Shown: piece after piece, positions 8,825-16,885 of the stretch
Layout of the letters: each line of letters starts with the position of its first letter
Position numbering within the stretch: position 1 is the first letter of the stretch
IMG/VR virus record: IMGVR_UViG_3300050034_000098
Coordinates: 1 to 64,000 of that record
Source of the DNA: a virus
Reading direction: 5' to 3' (one strand)
Length of the DNA: 64,000 nt
Made by a program: the position numbers and the translations under genes
The notes under the pieces: model-generated
Databases searched by the model: none
What the model was told of the DNA's origin: nothing
What the model saw: only the letters and a program-made list of their open reading frames with translations

Positions 8825-9214
8825 TCAATCCCATAAACATCCAAAATAATCTATAAATTTTTGTTTTCCATCTTTAATCTTAGCAAAATACTTTTCTCTA
8901 TTCTCTTTAACCTCTGTTGTCTCTTTATAGTCTTGCCAATTGTTCCCATCTTGTAAATAACTATGAAAATCTATATCTTTTGGATTGTTTTTATAATCAT
9001 TATTAATTTCTTTAAATGCATAAATAATCTCATCTAAAACTTTATCCCATTCTTCTCTATCCATAAATTGTCCAGGACAACCGTACCTGTCCATATCTTT
9101 AAATTGTTGCACCGACCTATAAATTTCATTTGATAAATAGAAATCTAAGTCCCATAGATGTTCGCCTTTATATATTTTTCCTTTATCTCGTTTCATTCTG
9201 CCGCGTTTATTCAT
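8825..9214 (-). CDS. Hypothetical protein
   Basis: A protein of 129 aa with a basic N-terminus and many Asp, Tyr and Trp, including WDLDFYLSNEIYRSVQQFKD and a helical middle (REEWDKVLDEIIYAFKEIN). No known family recognised. It overlaps the end of the membrane-protein gene upstream and belongs to the operon feeding into terL. Confidence 0.65.
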   Translation of the reverse strand: MNKRGRMKRDKGKIYKGEHLWDLDFYLSNEIYRSVQQFKDMDRYGCPGQFMDREEWDKVLDEIIYAFKEINNDYKNNPKDIDFHSYLQDGNNWQDYKETTEVKENREKYFAKIKDGKQKFIDYFGCLWD

Positions 9215-9365
9215 TTTTATTTAGTTCCTTTCTAATAAAATCGCAAATAGCCCAGCCAACACAATACATACAAATTGCTAGTCCGATAATAATTGTAATA
9301 TCAGATAGACTACATACTAAAATAAATAATAGTCCAACAAATGTTTCAAAAATAATCTTAGTCAT
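9207..9365 (-). CDS. Small two-span membrane protein
   Basis: A protein of 52 aa with hydrophobic stretches at about residues 4-20 and 22-40 and a charged C-terminus (DFIRKELNKNE). The ATG overlaps the previous stop as TAATG. A holin role is possible for such a shape, but no lysin is nearby, so I leave it as an unknown membrane protein. Confidence 0.6.
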   Translation of the reverse strand: MTKIIFETFVGLLFILVCSLSDITIIIGLAICMYCVGWAICDFIRKELNKNE

Positions 9366-9634
9366 TAATTTTCTCCCTTTATCTTATCTATTAATTCATC
9401 TTCCCATTTTAAAATATAATAATTACTTTTATTCTTTTGTAATCTCCATGCTTTATACATATTTATTTTACGCGATTTTGCATTATCAAGATGATTAGTA
9501 TATACAGCATTACCATATTGGGTTTGCGTTAGCATCTTACCTTCGTAAAATATATCAAATCTCTTTCTAATTGCACCTGCTTCGAGTTTGAATTTTTCAA
9601 ATTTAGCTTTTATAGAATTATATTTATTATCCAT
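9365..9634 (-). CDS. Hypothetical basic protein
   Basis: A protein of 89 aa, Lys-rich, predicted helical then mixed (NAVYTNHLDNAKSRKINMYK). ATG behind AAAGGAGAATTTTA. Couples to the glycosyltransferase upstream by an 8-nt overlap. Function unknown. Confidence 0.6.
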   Translation of the reverse strand: MDNKYNSIKAKFEKFKLEAGAIRKRFDIFYEGKMLTQTQYGNAVYTNHLDNAKSRKINMYKAWRLQKNKSNYYILKWEDELIDKIKGEN

Positions 9635-10349
9635 TAAAATTCTCCTTTACCATATAGTGTTTTGGTTTACAATCTAGATTTACTAATAATTTATATCCTT
9701 TTTCTTTTGCCATTTCGCAAAAAACTTTATCTTCTCCCTGCGGATCTGAACTATATCTCACTCCATCTTTTAAACATTTCATTGGAATCATATAAACTGC
9801 CCCAGTTAAATCAACTTCTAATAATCCACTAGTAGGATATTTGTCCATATGTGCCATTCTGCCATCTTGAAATCTCATAAAATTACAAGGAGTTGTGCCG
9901 TCTACAGTTTTATTTGGTATATTTGGGATTGCACCAGCCACTATAGTTTTACTCCCTGCATAAGTTAATAAATCAGTAATAATTGTTTTTGGCACTACGA
10001 TATCAGAGTCAATTGATAACACATAATCAAAATTGCTATGCCACAATAAAGTTTCTTCAATTAATATATTCCTAATATCTGCCAAATGTTCATATCCATT
10101 TTTTCTATATTGCGTTCTAGTCTCGTCAGGAATATCCTTTTCATCACTTTTTACTATTTGTAAATATTTTTTAACATTCATATTGCCAACATATTCTTTT
10201 AGTAGGTTAAGTGTTCCATCATTTGAATCATTTTCCATAAAAAAACATTCGTAATTTGGATAATCAATATTATCAATAGCTTCTAAAAACTTAGGTAAAA
10301 TCCATTCCCTATTTCTTATACAACTTATAATCAATACCTTTGGATTCAT
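9627..10349 (-). CDS. Glycosyltransferase, GT-A fold
   Basis: A protein of 240 aa. The ATG at 10349 has AAAGGAG before it and starts the family's conserved MNPKVLIISCIRNRE; an upstream in-frame TTG lacks a ribosome site. The nucleotide-sugar-binding DxD is SIDSDIVV (about 125-132), and a cis motif GAVYMIPMKCLKDG plus the acidic GEDKVFCEMAKEKGY follow. It resembles phage and viral GT-A enzymes related to mannan polymerase-like transferases. It probably transfers a sugar to a virion or host target. Acceptor and sugar are not visible. Confidence 0.8.
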   Translation of the reverse strand: MNPKVLIISCIRNREWILPKFLEAIDNIDYPNYECFFMENDSNDGTLNLLKEYVGNMNVKKYLQIVKSDEKDIPDETRTQYRKNGYEHLADIRNILIEETLLWHSNFDYVLSIDSDIVVPKTIITDLLTYAGSKTIVAGAIPNIPNKTVDGTTPCNFMRFQDGRMAHMDKYPTSGLLEVDLTGAVYMIPMKCLKDGVRYSSDPQGEDKVFCEMAKEKGYKLLVNLDCKPKHYMVKENFNG

Positions 10350-10480
10350 TTTATTCTCCTTTATACTATATATTTTAGTGCTACAATCCAATCCTAGTCT
10401 AAATTACTCTACAACTTTGCCACTTTTTACATATAAATTTAATTATAGAATAACTTGTATGGGTTGTTAATTTTATATGT

Positions 10481-10660
10481 CTATTTTCTCTTTAAATTCA
10501 ATGCTTTTTGTTTTACATAGAAATCACAGCGTTTCATAATTTTTCTATTTAGGTATCCGTCTGTTCTTTTATTTAACCCTAATTGACAAAGATAATCATT
10601 TGTATAAATTAAGTTTTCACAGTTTCTACAGATCGTGTCTGTCATATAAATATCAATCAT
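10481..10660 (-). CDS. Small Cys-containing protein
   Basis: A protein of 59 aa. The ATG at 10660 overlaps the previous stop. Four Cys (CRNCENL, YLCQLG, KRCDFY) suggest a small zinc-binding fold with a basic C-terminus. No family recognised. Confidence 0.6.
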   Translation of the reverse strand: MIDIYMTDTICRNCENLIYTNDYLCQLGLNKRTDGYLNRKIMKRCDFYVKQKALNLKRK

Positions 10661-11003
10661 TATTTTTCTCCTTCTTTTGCCTATAAAAATACATTAATTT
10701 TTCTGCTGTCTCCATTAGTTCTTTTTTAAAAAAATAAACTCCTTTATAGGATCGTCCTAATTCTATAAAATCAATAGCTAATTCGCTTGCAAATCCTCTA
10801 TGAGTAAATCCAAATACAATACCAATATCTTCTCCATCAATAAATAGTTTATTAAATGTAATATTATCTGGTTTTTCAGTATAATAATTATTTTTATCTA
10901 AACAGTATTCTTGTAGTTCTTTTACATTAGAAATAATATGATTTTCTGCATTTTTATCATCAAAAGAACAATAAAAACCAATCTTAGATTTATTTGTTCT
11001 CAT
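10653..11003 (-). CDS. Hypothetical protein
   Basis: A protein of 116 aa, alpha/beta, with a central NITFNKLFIDGEDIGIVFGF segment and a C-terminal helix ending in a Lys-rich tail. It overlaps the upstream gene by 14 nt. No family recognised. Confidence 0.6.
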   Translation of the reverse strand: MRTNKSKIGFYCSFDDKNAENHIISNVKELQEYCLDKNNYYTEKPDNITFNKLFIDGEDIGIVFGFTHRGFASELAIDFIELGRSYKGVYFFKKELMETAEKLMYFYRQKKEKNND

Positions 11004-11631
11004 TCTTTTCTTTCCTTTCTTCTTTTTTAGTCCAATATTTACAACAAAAATCTTTCTTAACTAAATAGTTATTTTGCTTTTCATTCCAACAAGTTCTAAA
11101 ATTATTTAAGAACGATTCGCAAGTATCACAACATTTATTTTCTATAATGATTTCTTTTTCTTTCTTTTCTGTTAATTCTTTAATATATCCCATCATATAA
11201 ATTTTAAAAATACTATAAACATCTTCAATTGAATCACCACTAATCTGAATATAGCCATGAACACTCGCTCTAGCATAAATTGATCCATCTATATTATAAT
11301 TATTCTCTACCATATATTCTGTGAATACATCTAATAGTCCTTGGTAATATTTAATCTCTGAACTAATATTATCAAACATATAAATTGTTTCGATGCCTAC
11401 CATATATAATTTAGTATCTCTGTCATAACATAAATCAATATCATTCATACTATAAATATTCGCTTTGGTTGCACACATCTCCTCAGTCGATGTTACTCCC
11501 CATATAAATTTAACAGATCCACAATTGTACTCATTATCAATATAATCTGGATATTTATGTCTTAGCCATGCAACTTCTATTTCATATTTACTATTCTCAT
11601 ATAGCGTTATTATACCATCTAATAATTTCAT
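10990..11631 (-). CDS. Hypothetical protein with Cys-rich C-terminus
   Basis: A protein of 213 aa, ATG behind GGGAGATAAACA. The first 160 residues look globular alpha/beta. The C-terminal part carries clustered Cys (CCDTCESF, TCWNEK, FCCKYW) spaced like a small zinc-binding domain, followed by a Lys/Glu tail. The two halves could be a fusion. Function unknown. Confidence 0.6.
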   Translation of the reverse strand: MKLLDGIITLYENSKYEIEVAWLRHKYPDYIDNEYNCGSVKFIWGVTSTEEMCATKANIYSMNDIDLCYDRDTKLYMVGIETIYMFDNISSEIKYYQGLLDVFTEYMVENNYNIDGSIYARASVHGYIQISGDSIEDVYSIFKIYMMGYIKELTEKKEKEIIIENKCCDTCESFLNNFRTCWNEKQNNYLVKKDFCCKYWTKKEERKEKNENK

Positions 11632-11634
11632 TGT

Positions 11635-11931
11635 TTATCTCCCATATCTATACCATCCTTCAATAGATATATCTTTTTTATTATATAAATTTACAGCATC
11701 ATCAATAGATTCTTTAAACACACAATTATCAATATACCATTCATTTTCATACAAAGTAAGTTGACATATCTCAAATCTATTCAAACAATAAATTAATACC
11801 ACAACCGATTTTGGACGTATTTCATTGTGACATTTACATTTTAAAACACTAGCATTGAAAAAATCCATAAGTTCTGCATAAATAAATAATGGAGCATCAA
11901 TTACTTTTGGTTTTGCAATTCGTCTACTCAT
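11635..11931 (-). CDS. Hypothetical protein
   Basis: A protein of 98 aa, basic N-terminus, one CKCH motif at residues 33-36 and a mixed C-terminal half. Lies 3 nt upstream of the next gene in a tight operon. No family recognised. Confidence 0.55.
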   Translation of the reverse strand: MSRRIAKPKVIDAPLFIYAELMDFFNASVLKCKCHNEIRPKSVVVLIYCLNRFEICQLTLYENEWYIDNCVFKESIDDAVNLYNKKDISIEGWYRYGR

Positions 11932-11943
11932 TTTATATCTCCT

Positions 11944-12246
11944 TTACTCAGCCCAATCTAATATATCTTGTAAATCAATTTCATTTGTATCAACTATAAA
12001 AAATTCACAGTGCGGATAACTTAATTTTTCTATAAATCTTTCTTTTTCATGTTGAGAAGATATGTTCCAAGAATGATGTGTTATGGTTTCATAATCTGTT
12101 ACTATTGGTTCTGAATTAGTAAGCTGATACCACCATGATTTACTTTCATATTCTTCTTGTCTTTTTAATCTTTCTTTTTTAATATTTTGTATTGCTAATT
12201 TAGACTTGTTAATCCAAAAATCTTTTTCAGTAATTAAAATCTTCAT
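11944..12246 (-). CDS. Hypothetical protein, first gene of a leftward operon
   Basis: A protein of 100 aa with a Lys/Arg-rich helix (residues 12-35), a Trp-containing middle and an acidic end. AAAGGAGAAAT precedes the ATG, and a consensus promoter lies 35 nt further upstream. Function unknown. Confidence 0.6.
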   Translation of the reverse strand: MKILITEKDFWINKSKLAIQNIKKERLKRQEEYESKSWWYQLTNSEPIVTDYETITHHSWNISSQHEKERFIEKLSYPHCEFFIVDTNEIDLQDILDWAE

Positions 12247-12280
12247 TTTATTTCTCCTTTTATTTTGTTTCTCTATTTAT

Positions 12281-12309
12281 AGTATAGTCTCTTATTTTGG
12301 TGGTGTCAA
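12281..12309 (-). promoter_or_regulatory. Sigma-A type promoter
   Basis: Read leftward: -35 TTGACA (12304-12309), 17-bp spacer, -10 TATACT (12281-12286). It should drive the small-gene operon from 12246 and may reach the first glycosyltransferase and virion genes. Confidence 0.8.
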
Positions 12310-12713
12310 TACAAATTATTAATATGATACGGTGTTTTTACCATAACAATAAATAATCACTTATCAATCTGTTTGAATGGTAATGAATTACAGATTACTT
12401 TCGTTCATGAATTTAATATGAATGATAAGAAAGATAGTTCCTACTGTTCTATATTATTTTATTTACTTATATGGTTTTACTATACTACTAACGCGTTACC
12501 ACTTGTTAATAATTTCGAGTATAACTCTTCATTATTTGTTTTATTCTTTATAATTATTTAATATATAAAAATGTTAAATACCAATATAGAGAGAGGAGTA
12601 CACTTTCGAAATAATACCCATAACCCTATATATATCAGGTACTTACAGACTTTTACAAAGGTAAACTATTGAAAAATACGTATGCAATTAAAGGTAAAGT
12701 TTTTTTACGTTTG
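12310..12713. other. Non-coding interval of 404 bp
   Basis: No supported gene. It contains two AAAGGTAAA copies (from 12657 and 12690) and a weak rightward frame without a ribosome site. It separates the end of the RepL-like gene from the promoter on its left. No good terminator seen. Confidence 0.5.
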
Positions 12714-13223
12714 TTATTCCAATCCAATATATTTATAGTTTTTAAACATATCAACTAGTGTTTTATTAACTCTCTGTCCTCTGCAAAAAATATAAGGATT
12801 TGCATAATACTGATAGTAATGTCCAACCATAACTCTAGCAAAGACTTTATTTGATACTAACTCATCCATACATTTTGTAATAGTTGGTTTACTATAATTT
12901 GTAATTTCTATAATATCTTCATTCATAATTGGTTTGCCATTACTATATGACACAATGTTAGAAGTATATCTGATATATGACTGCAAAACAATAGCTACAG
13001 CTAATGATGCCCCTCTTAAATCTTTTGCAATATATCTTATATCTAAAAATAATTTTGTAAATTGTCTATGCTCGTTAATGAGAACTGTTTCATTTAAATA
13101 ATCAGTAGTTTCTTTTCTTCTAATATAGTCCCCTTTTTTAATACAGTCTACAATTTCTCCTGTACTTCTATCAACTACTACCTTGTTTTCTGTATCATAT
13201 ATTTCTTTTATTTTTGATGACAA
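12714..13223 (-). CDS. RepL-like winged-helix regulator
   Basis: A protein of 169 aa, TTG start behind AAAGGGGATAATATA. The middle is a helix-turn-helix (ITNYSKPTITKCMDELVSNK, residues 107-126) followed by a wing with GHYYQYYANPYIFCRGQRVN. This resembles the C-terminal part of RepL replication proteins and phage regulators related to them, where an Asn-Pro plus Phe/Gly-Arg motif recurs. It stands alone behind its own promoter, 5' hairpin and leader peptide, which fits a dose-controlled regulator better than a replication initiator. The true initiator candidate is elsewhere (35233). Confidence 0.65.
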   Translation of the reverse strand: MSSKIKEIYDTENKVVVDRSTGEIVDCIKKGDYIRRKETTDYLNETVLINEHRQFTKLFLDIRYIAKDLRGASLAVAIVLQSYIRYTSNIVSYSNGKPIMNEDIIEITNYSKPTITKCMDELVSNKVFARVMVGHYYQYYANPYIFCRGQRVNKTLVDMFKNYKYIGLE

Positions 13224-13243
13224 TATATTATCCCCTTTTTATT

Positions 13244-13300
13244 TTATTTTCCCTTAAGCCATGTAACCAATATAATTAATAAAATGATTAATACAAACAT
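13244..13300 (-). CDS. 18-residue hydrophobic leader peptide
   Basis: MFVLIILLIILVTWLKGK has AGAAAGGAGATTATT in front and ends 20 nt before the RepL-like start, between that gene and its promoter. It is a single membrane span with a basic end, and could be a regulatory leader or a tiny membrane peptide. Confidence 0.5.
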   Translation of the reverse strand: MFVLIILLIILVTWLKGK

Positions 13301-13326
13301 AATAATCTCCTTTCTTCTAATTACAA

Positions 13327-13353
13327 GGCTAATCACAAGAAAAAAGATTAGCC
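13327..13353 (-). promoter_or_regulatory. 5' leader hairpin / operator candidate
   Basis: Perfect 8-bp inverted repeat GGCTAATC / GATTAGCC with an 11-nt loop, starting at about +10 of the predicted transcript. No T-run follows in either direction, so it is not a terminator. Either an mRNA 5' stem or a repressor operator. Confidence 0.55.
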
Positions 13354-13366
13354 ATGACATATATAT

Positions 13367-13395
13367 AATATATCACAGCTAAAATAATTTGTCAA
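13367..13395 (-). promoter_or_regulatory. Sigma-A type promoter for the RepL-like gene
   Basis: Read leftward: TTGACA (13390-13395), 17-bp spacer, TATATT (13367-13372). The -35 overlaps the last codon of the upstream glycosyltransferase. Confidence 0.8.
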
Positions 13396-14219
13396 ACATT
13401 TAATTTTCTATTTACAATCCCATTATAGTAAAATTTATCTTCGGTATACAACATTACATCAACGCCAACATTTAAATAAGCCCACTTCCAACAAAAATAA
13501 TCCCAACTTTTGTTATATAATTCCATTTCTTCGTCATGCCCAATCAGTCCAAATGTCTTATGATTGTAATGATATACAAAAACGTCATCTACTACAAATA
13601 ATGAATATCCTTTAGTTCTAAGTGTTAAACTTAAATCTGCATCATCTGCTCCACAAACGCAACCTTCATCAAGACCATGTAATTCTTTTAGTAATTCTGT
13701 TTTCATTAATAGGCAACAACCACTTAAATATTTAGCTTCGATGCAATTTCCTTTTCTATAGATCTTATTTCCTTCGTTAAAAATATAATAATTATCGGTA
13801 TATGGAAAATGAAATCCATGTTCTCCAAAAAATGTAACATAGTCTTGTTTATTTCCAATTCCACTACCAATAGGAGCAATTGCACCAACTTTATATTTTG
13901 TTGATAGCTTTTCAAATCGTTCTATTAATTCTCTATCCCAATTATAATAAACTAATAAGTCATTATTTAACAAACAAACGTATCTACTATCGGTTAGTGC
14001 TATTCCTTGATTAACTGCCTTTGCAAATCCTTCATTTTTGTCATTTAAAATGTATTTATTAGCTATAGATTTAATATATTCAATCGTTTCATCAGAAGAA
14101 CCGTTATCAACCATAATTATTTCATATGATGAATTACTATATTTCTTTAATTCAGTTATACATTCTTTCGTATATTTTAAATTATTATAAGTTACGATTA
14201 TAACTGATAAATCAAGCAT
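13392..14219 (-). CDS. Family 2 glycosyltransferase
   Basis: A protein of 275 aa. N-terminal LSVIIVTYNNLKYTKECI and VDNGSSDETIEYI are the classic GT2 nucleotide-binding strands. CLLNNDLLVY is the DxD-type site, and GADDADLSLTLRTKGY carries the catalytic-region ED-like acidic pair. It most resembles rhamnosyl/N-acetylglucosaminyl-type transferases acting on polysaccharides. It is one of three GT2 genes within 3 kb, with small helper-like genes between them. Acts in the cytoplasm; acceptor unknown. Confidence 0.88.
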   Translation of the reverse strand: MLDLSVIIVTYNNLKYTKECITELKKYSNSSYEIIMVDNGSSDETIEYIKSIANKYILNDKNEGFAKAVNQGIALTDSRYVCLLNNDLLVYYNWDRELIERFEKLSTKYKVGAIAPIGSGIGNKQDYVTFFGEHGFHFPYTDNYYIFNEGNKIYRKGNCIEAKYLSGCCLLMKTELLKELHGLDEGCVCGADDADLSLTLRTKGYSLFVVDDVFVYHYNHKTFGLIGHDEEMELYNKSWDYFCWKWAYLNVGVDVMLYTEDKFYYNGIVNRKLNV

Positions 14220-14427
14220 GTTTTGTATCCGTTAATTTTAAAAATTCTAAATGACTCAGTTCGTTTGATCTAACATAATCTAAAACAGTATTATATTCAT
14301 CAAAATATACTTTTTTAAGCGATACTTTTCTGACATAGCCCCAATATGATCTGTCTGTTTCATTAATTAATACTGTTTTACCAAATTTTTGTAAACATTT
14401 TAAATAATTACTAATATAATTTGTCAT
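14212..14427 (-). CDS. Hypothetical protein in the glycosyltransferase block
   Basis: A protein of 71 aa, mostly beta (GKTVLINETDRSYWGYVRKV), with some likeness to a small SH3-like barrel. It overlaps the GT2 gene by 8 nt. Function unknown. Confidence 0.55.
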   Translation of the reverse strand: MTNYISNYLKCLQKFGKTVLINETDRSYWGYVRKVSLKKVYFDEYNTVLDYVRSNELSHLEFLKLTDTKHA

Positions 14428-14431
14428 TTTA

Positions 14432-14677
14432 TTATTCTCCTTCCACTAGTTTTAAAAAATCACTATATAATACTCTTTTAGTTTTAATAAAATAGTCACC
14501 TTCCCATAATTCTCGTCTATATTCTATAACGACATTGTTAAAAAGAATATACTTGATATGAAAATAAGTAAGTGAATCAAAATTCTTCTCGACATAAAAA
14601 CTTCTATATTTATATTTTTTTATTTGTTTATATTCTTTTTTCCATTCTTTTAATCTATTTCTTAAATTTTTAAACAT
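14432..14677 (-). CDS. Hypothetical basic protein in the glycosyltransferase block
   Basis: A protein of 81 aa, very rich in Lys, Tyr and Phe, without a recognised domain. Immediately upstream (1 nt) lies the next glycosyltransferase. Confidence 0.55.
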   Translation of the reverse strand: MFKNLRNRLKEWKKEYKQIKKYKYRSFYVEKNFDSLTYFHIKYILFNNVVIEYRRELWEGDYFIKTKRVLYSDFLKLVEGE

Positions 14678-14678
14678 T

Positions 14679-15374
14679 TTATTCTCTCCATTCTTTTAAT
14701 ACTGGATTTTTATCTGTCATACTGAGATAATGTGACATAAAACACAATTTACCTTGAGGATCTTTTTCTAAATAGAAGTCTTGTTTGGCTTTAATTTCTT
14801 CTGGCGACTTAGCATAGCCATAATGTTTAATTCTAAAGCCACTATAAGTTCCTTTCTTTTGTAAAACCTCTTGAGGAATTGAACCACAATGTAAAACTGT
14901 ATTTCTCCAATTATAATTTACGTTTTTATCATATCTAAACATTCTTGGTCCTTTAGGCGGATTCCAATATCCATCCATTCTAACATGTTTAGTGTCCCAC
15001 CAAAAATGGTTAAACTCAAAACTAAACCAATCGTAGACAGAGTTGTTTTCTAATAGCTTTCGAATATTTTTTTCACCATTTTGATCTAAAATCTCATCAG
15101 CATCTAATGCAAGAATATATTCGGGATTTGTTTGCATTGTTAAGTTAAATAATTCATATCTAGGTCTACTTTCATTAATAATAAACGATTCTCCGCTTAC
15201 TTTCTTAATAATTTCAACGTTTTTATAACTTTTTGCTATTTCAAAGCTATTATCTGTGCTATTATCATCTAAAATAACAAAATTATCACAATATTTACTT
15301 GCAGAATCTAACATTTCTCGCAAAAAATGTCTTTCTTCATTCTTCATTAATAACATCATTGTTAATTTTGGCAA
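14679..15374 (-). CDS. Family 2 glycosyltransferase (WaaE/KdtX-like)
   Basis: A protein of 231 aa, TTG start with AAGGAGAT 7 nt upstream. It has the family opening MLLMKNEERHFLREMLDS, the strand FVILDDNSTDNSFEIAKS, and the DxD LALDADEILDQ at about residues 89-99. The C-terminal Trp/Gly-rich stretch (MDGYWNPPKGPRMFR) resembles acceptor-site sequences of such enzymes. Same operon as the other glycosyltransferases. Confidence 0.85.
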   Translation of the reverse strand: MPKLTMMLLMKNEERHFLREMLDSASKYCDNFVILDDNSTDNSFEIAKSYKNVEIIKKVSGESFIINESRPRYELFNLTMQTNPEYILALDADEILDQNGEKNIRKLLENNSVYDWFSFEFNHFWWDTKHVRMDGYWNPPKGPRMFRYDKNVNYNWRNTVLHCGSIPQEVLQKKGTYSGFRIKHYGYAKSPEEIKAKQDFYLEKDPQGKLCFMSHYLSMTDKNPVLKEWRE

Positions 15375-15491
15375 CTAATTCATCTCCTTGTTTTTGTATT
15401 TAATATTACAAGTAAACCAGAAAAGCAAAGCAAATATAATAGCTGATGCAACTGTATCGAAAAATGACATTGCAACTGCTATGAAATACAA
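15375..15491 (-). CDS. Small membrane peptide
   Basis: A 38-residue frame from a TTG at 15491 contains one strong membrane span (SFFDTVASAIIFALLFWF) and a Lys-rich end. It fills the gap between two glycosyltransferase genes exactly, but lacks a well-spaced ribosome site. An overlapping frame from an ATG at 15499 is less protein-like. Confidence 0.4.
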   Translation of the reverse strand: MYFIAVAMSFFDTVASAIIFALLFWFTCNIKYKNKEMN

Positions 15492-15493
15492 TA

Positions 15494-16246
15494 CTATCCA
15501 TAAATTCTATTATCTCCCATCATATCTGCAAATTTTTCATCAAAGTGTTTCTTGCCTATTTGAAATTGTTGGTTTAACCAAATATTATCTTTACAACTGC
15601 CTTGGTGATAATGAACTATTGTTGAATCTGGACAGTACATAACTTTAAATCCATTACGTCTAGCATTATAAGAATATGAGGTCTCTTCAAAGTAAAAAAT
15701 AAGGTATTCGTCTAATAATCCTAGTACTTCAATATTAGATCTTTTAATTAAATAGCATGCACCACACACACTAATACATTCAATCGGTTCTGTATATCCA
15801 ATGTTGTCTGCCATCCAGCCCCTTATTTTTGGATTCTTGTTAGTTCCAACTACGCCACATCCAACTAATTTATTATTTTTATTAATTAAGCGATTACCTA
15901 CTACTGCAACTTTATCATCATATTCAAATAATCTAATCATATTATCTAACCAATAGTGGTGAATTGCCAACGTGTCAGAATTCAACATTAAAATATATGA
16001 ACCTGCGGTTGAGTTTATCCCTTGATTAATTGCTCTGCCATATCCAACATTTTCAAGATTCTTAATTGTTTTTACAGTTGGGAATTTTTTATTAATTAAT
16101 TCTAATGTATTATCATTGCCATTATCAACAACAGTAATATCAATAGTACAATTATTTTTATATTTTAAAAGTGATTCAATACAGTTTAGTGTTAGGCTAC
16201 TTGTGTTATAGGTTGGAATTATAATTGATACACTTGGATTTGACAC
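15494..16246 (-). CDS. Family 2 glycosyltransferase
   Basis: A protein of 250 aa, GTG start behind GGGAGATAAATAAA. N-terminal VSIIIPTYNTSSLTLNCI, VDNGNDNTLELI and MLNSDTLAI (DxD-like NSD) define the GT2 fold. CGACYLIKRS and FYFEETSYSYNARRNGF match the acceptor/base region. Same general class as the gene at 13392, though not a close copy. Confidence 0.87.
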   Translation of the reverse strand: MSNPSVSIIIPTYNTSSLTLNCIESLLKYKNNCTIDITVVDNGNDNTLELINKKFPTVKTIKNLENVGYGRAINQGINSTAGSYILMLNSDTLAIHHYWLDNMIRLFEYDDKVAVVGNRLINKNNKLVGCGVVGTNKNPKIRGWMADNIGYTEPIECISVCGACYLIKRSNIEVLGLLDEYLIFYFEETSYSYNARRNGFKVMYCPDSTIVHYHQGSCKDNIWLNQQFQIGKKHFDEKFADMMGDNRIYG

Positions 16247-16251
16247 TTTAT

Positions 16252-16461
16252 TTATCTCCCCTTTATATTTAAATATTTACTATAGTATTCACTATCATAT
16301 AGAAATGGCAGACTAATTGAAAAGGTCCAAATTAGAACTAATAATATTTTACAAAAAATTTCATCACCTTGAGATATATGAAACATTAAATATGATAGTA
16401 TAATAAATGAAATAACTGATATAATTATAAATCTCTTATAATATATTTTATCTTTTACCAA
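16252..16461 (-). CDS. Two-span membrane protein
   Basis: A protein of 69 aa, TTG start behind AAGGGG. Hydrophobic segments at about residues 11-27 and 37-54 with a Lys/Arg-rich N-terminus. It neighbours the glycosyltransferases and could help them act at the membrane, but nothing proves it. Confidence 0.55.
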   Translation of the reverse strand: MVKDKIYYKRFIIISVISFIILSYLMFHISQGDEIFCKILLVLIWTFSISLPFLYDSEYYSKYLNIKGR

Positions 16462-16476
16462 TACCCCTTACTCCTT

Positions 16477-16755
16477 TTATAATTTCTTTTCAATCCAGAC
16501 GTTATCATCACCTGCGATTAGATTTGATAAGCCTAACATATTTCTAATAACGGTTGGTAATATAAAACTTTTATGACAATGACTACATTCTGTTTTCATA
16601 CTAGATTCCATAGTTAATTTAATTTGTGGTTCAATTTCTCTTATGTCTTTTGGTGTATCCTTTGGATTGCTTGATATACTAATTGTCTTTGTTGTCTTAT
16701 ATAATTTATGTTCGCAAAATGGACATCTAATTAAACTACCCTTTTTAATTTTCAT
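16477..16755 (-). CDS. Zinc-ribbon protein
   Basis: A protein of 92 aa. Two CxxC pairs, CPFC (residues 11-14) and CSHC (57-60), frame a basic middle and predict a four-Cys zinc ribbon. Such proteins often bind nucleic acid or RNA polymerase. No closer family recognised. Confidence 0.65.
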   Translation of the reverse strand: MKIKKGSLIRCPFCEHKLYKTTKTISISSNPKDTPKDIREIEPQIKLTMESSMKTECSHCHKSFILPTVIRNMLGLSNLIAGDDNVWIEKKL

Positions 16756-16885
16756 TTCTAACCTCTTCTTTCATAATCATAAAAACATCTTCTAAATCAT
16801 CTTGCATCTCAATAAAATCTATAAACTCTTCATCTAACATATCTTCTATTTCTTTAAATGCCCTTTCCCAATACTCTCTATTCAT
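16745..16885 (-). CDS. Small acidic helical protein
   Basis: A protein of 46 aa, very acidic (many Glu/Asp/Met), predicted to be one or two helices. It overlaps its neighbours by 4 and 11 nt. The composition suits a small inhibitor or DNA mimic, but this is only a suggestion. Confidence 0.5.
   Translation of the reverse strand: MNREYWERAFKEIEDMLDEEFIDFIEMQDDLEDVFMIMKEEVRNEN

Noticed and set aside
9207-9365. Holin
   Set aside because: Only size and two hydrophobic stretches support it. No endolysin is nearby.
12373-12561. Rightward 62-codon frame in the gene-free interval
   Set aside because: Low-complexity hydrophobic sequence, no ribosome site, opposite to local transcription.
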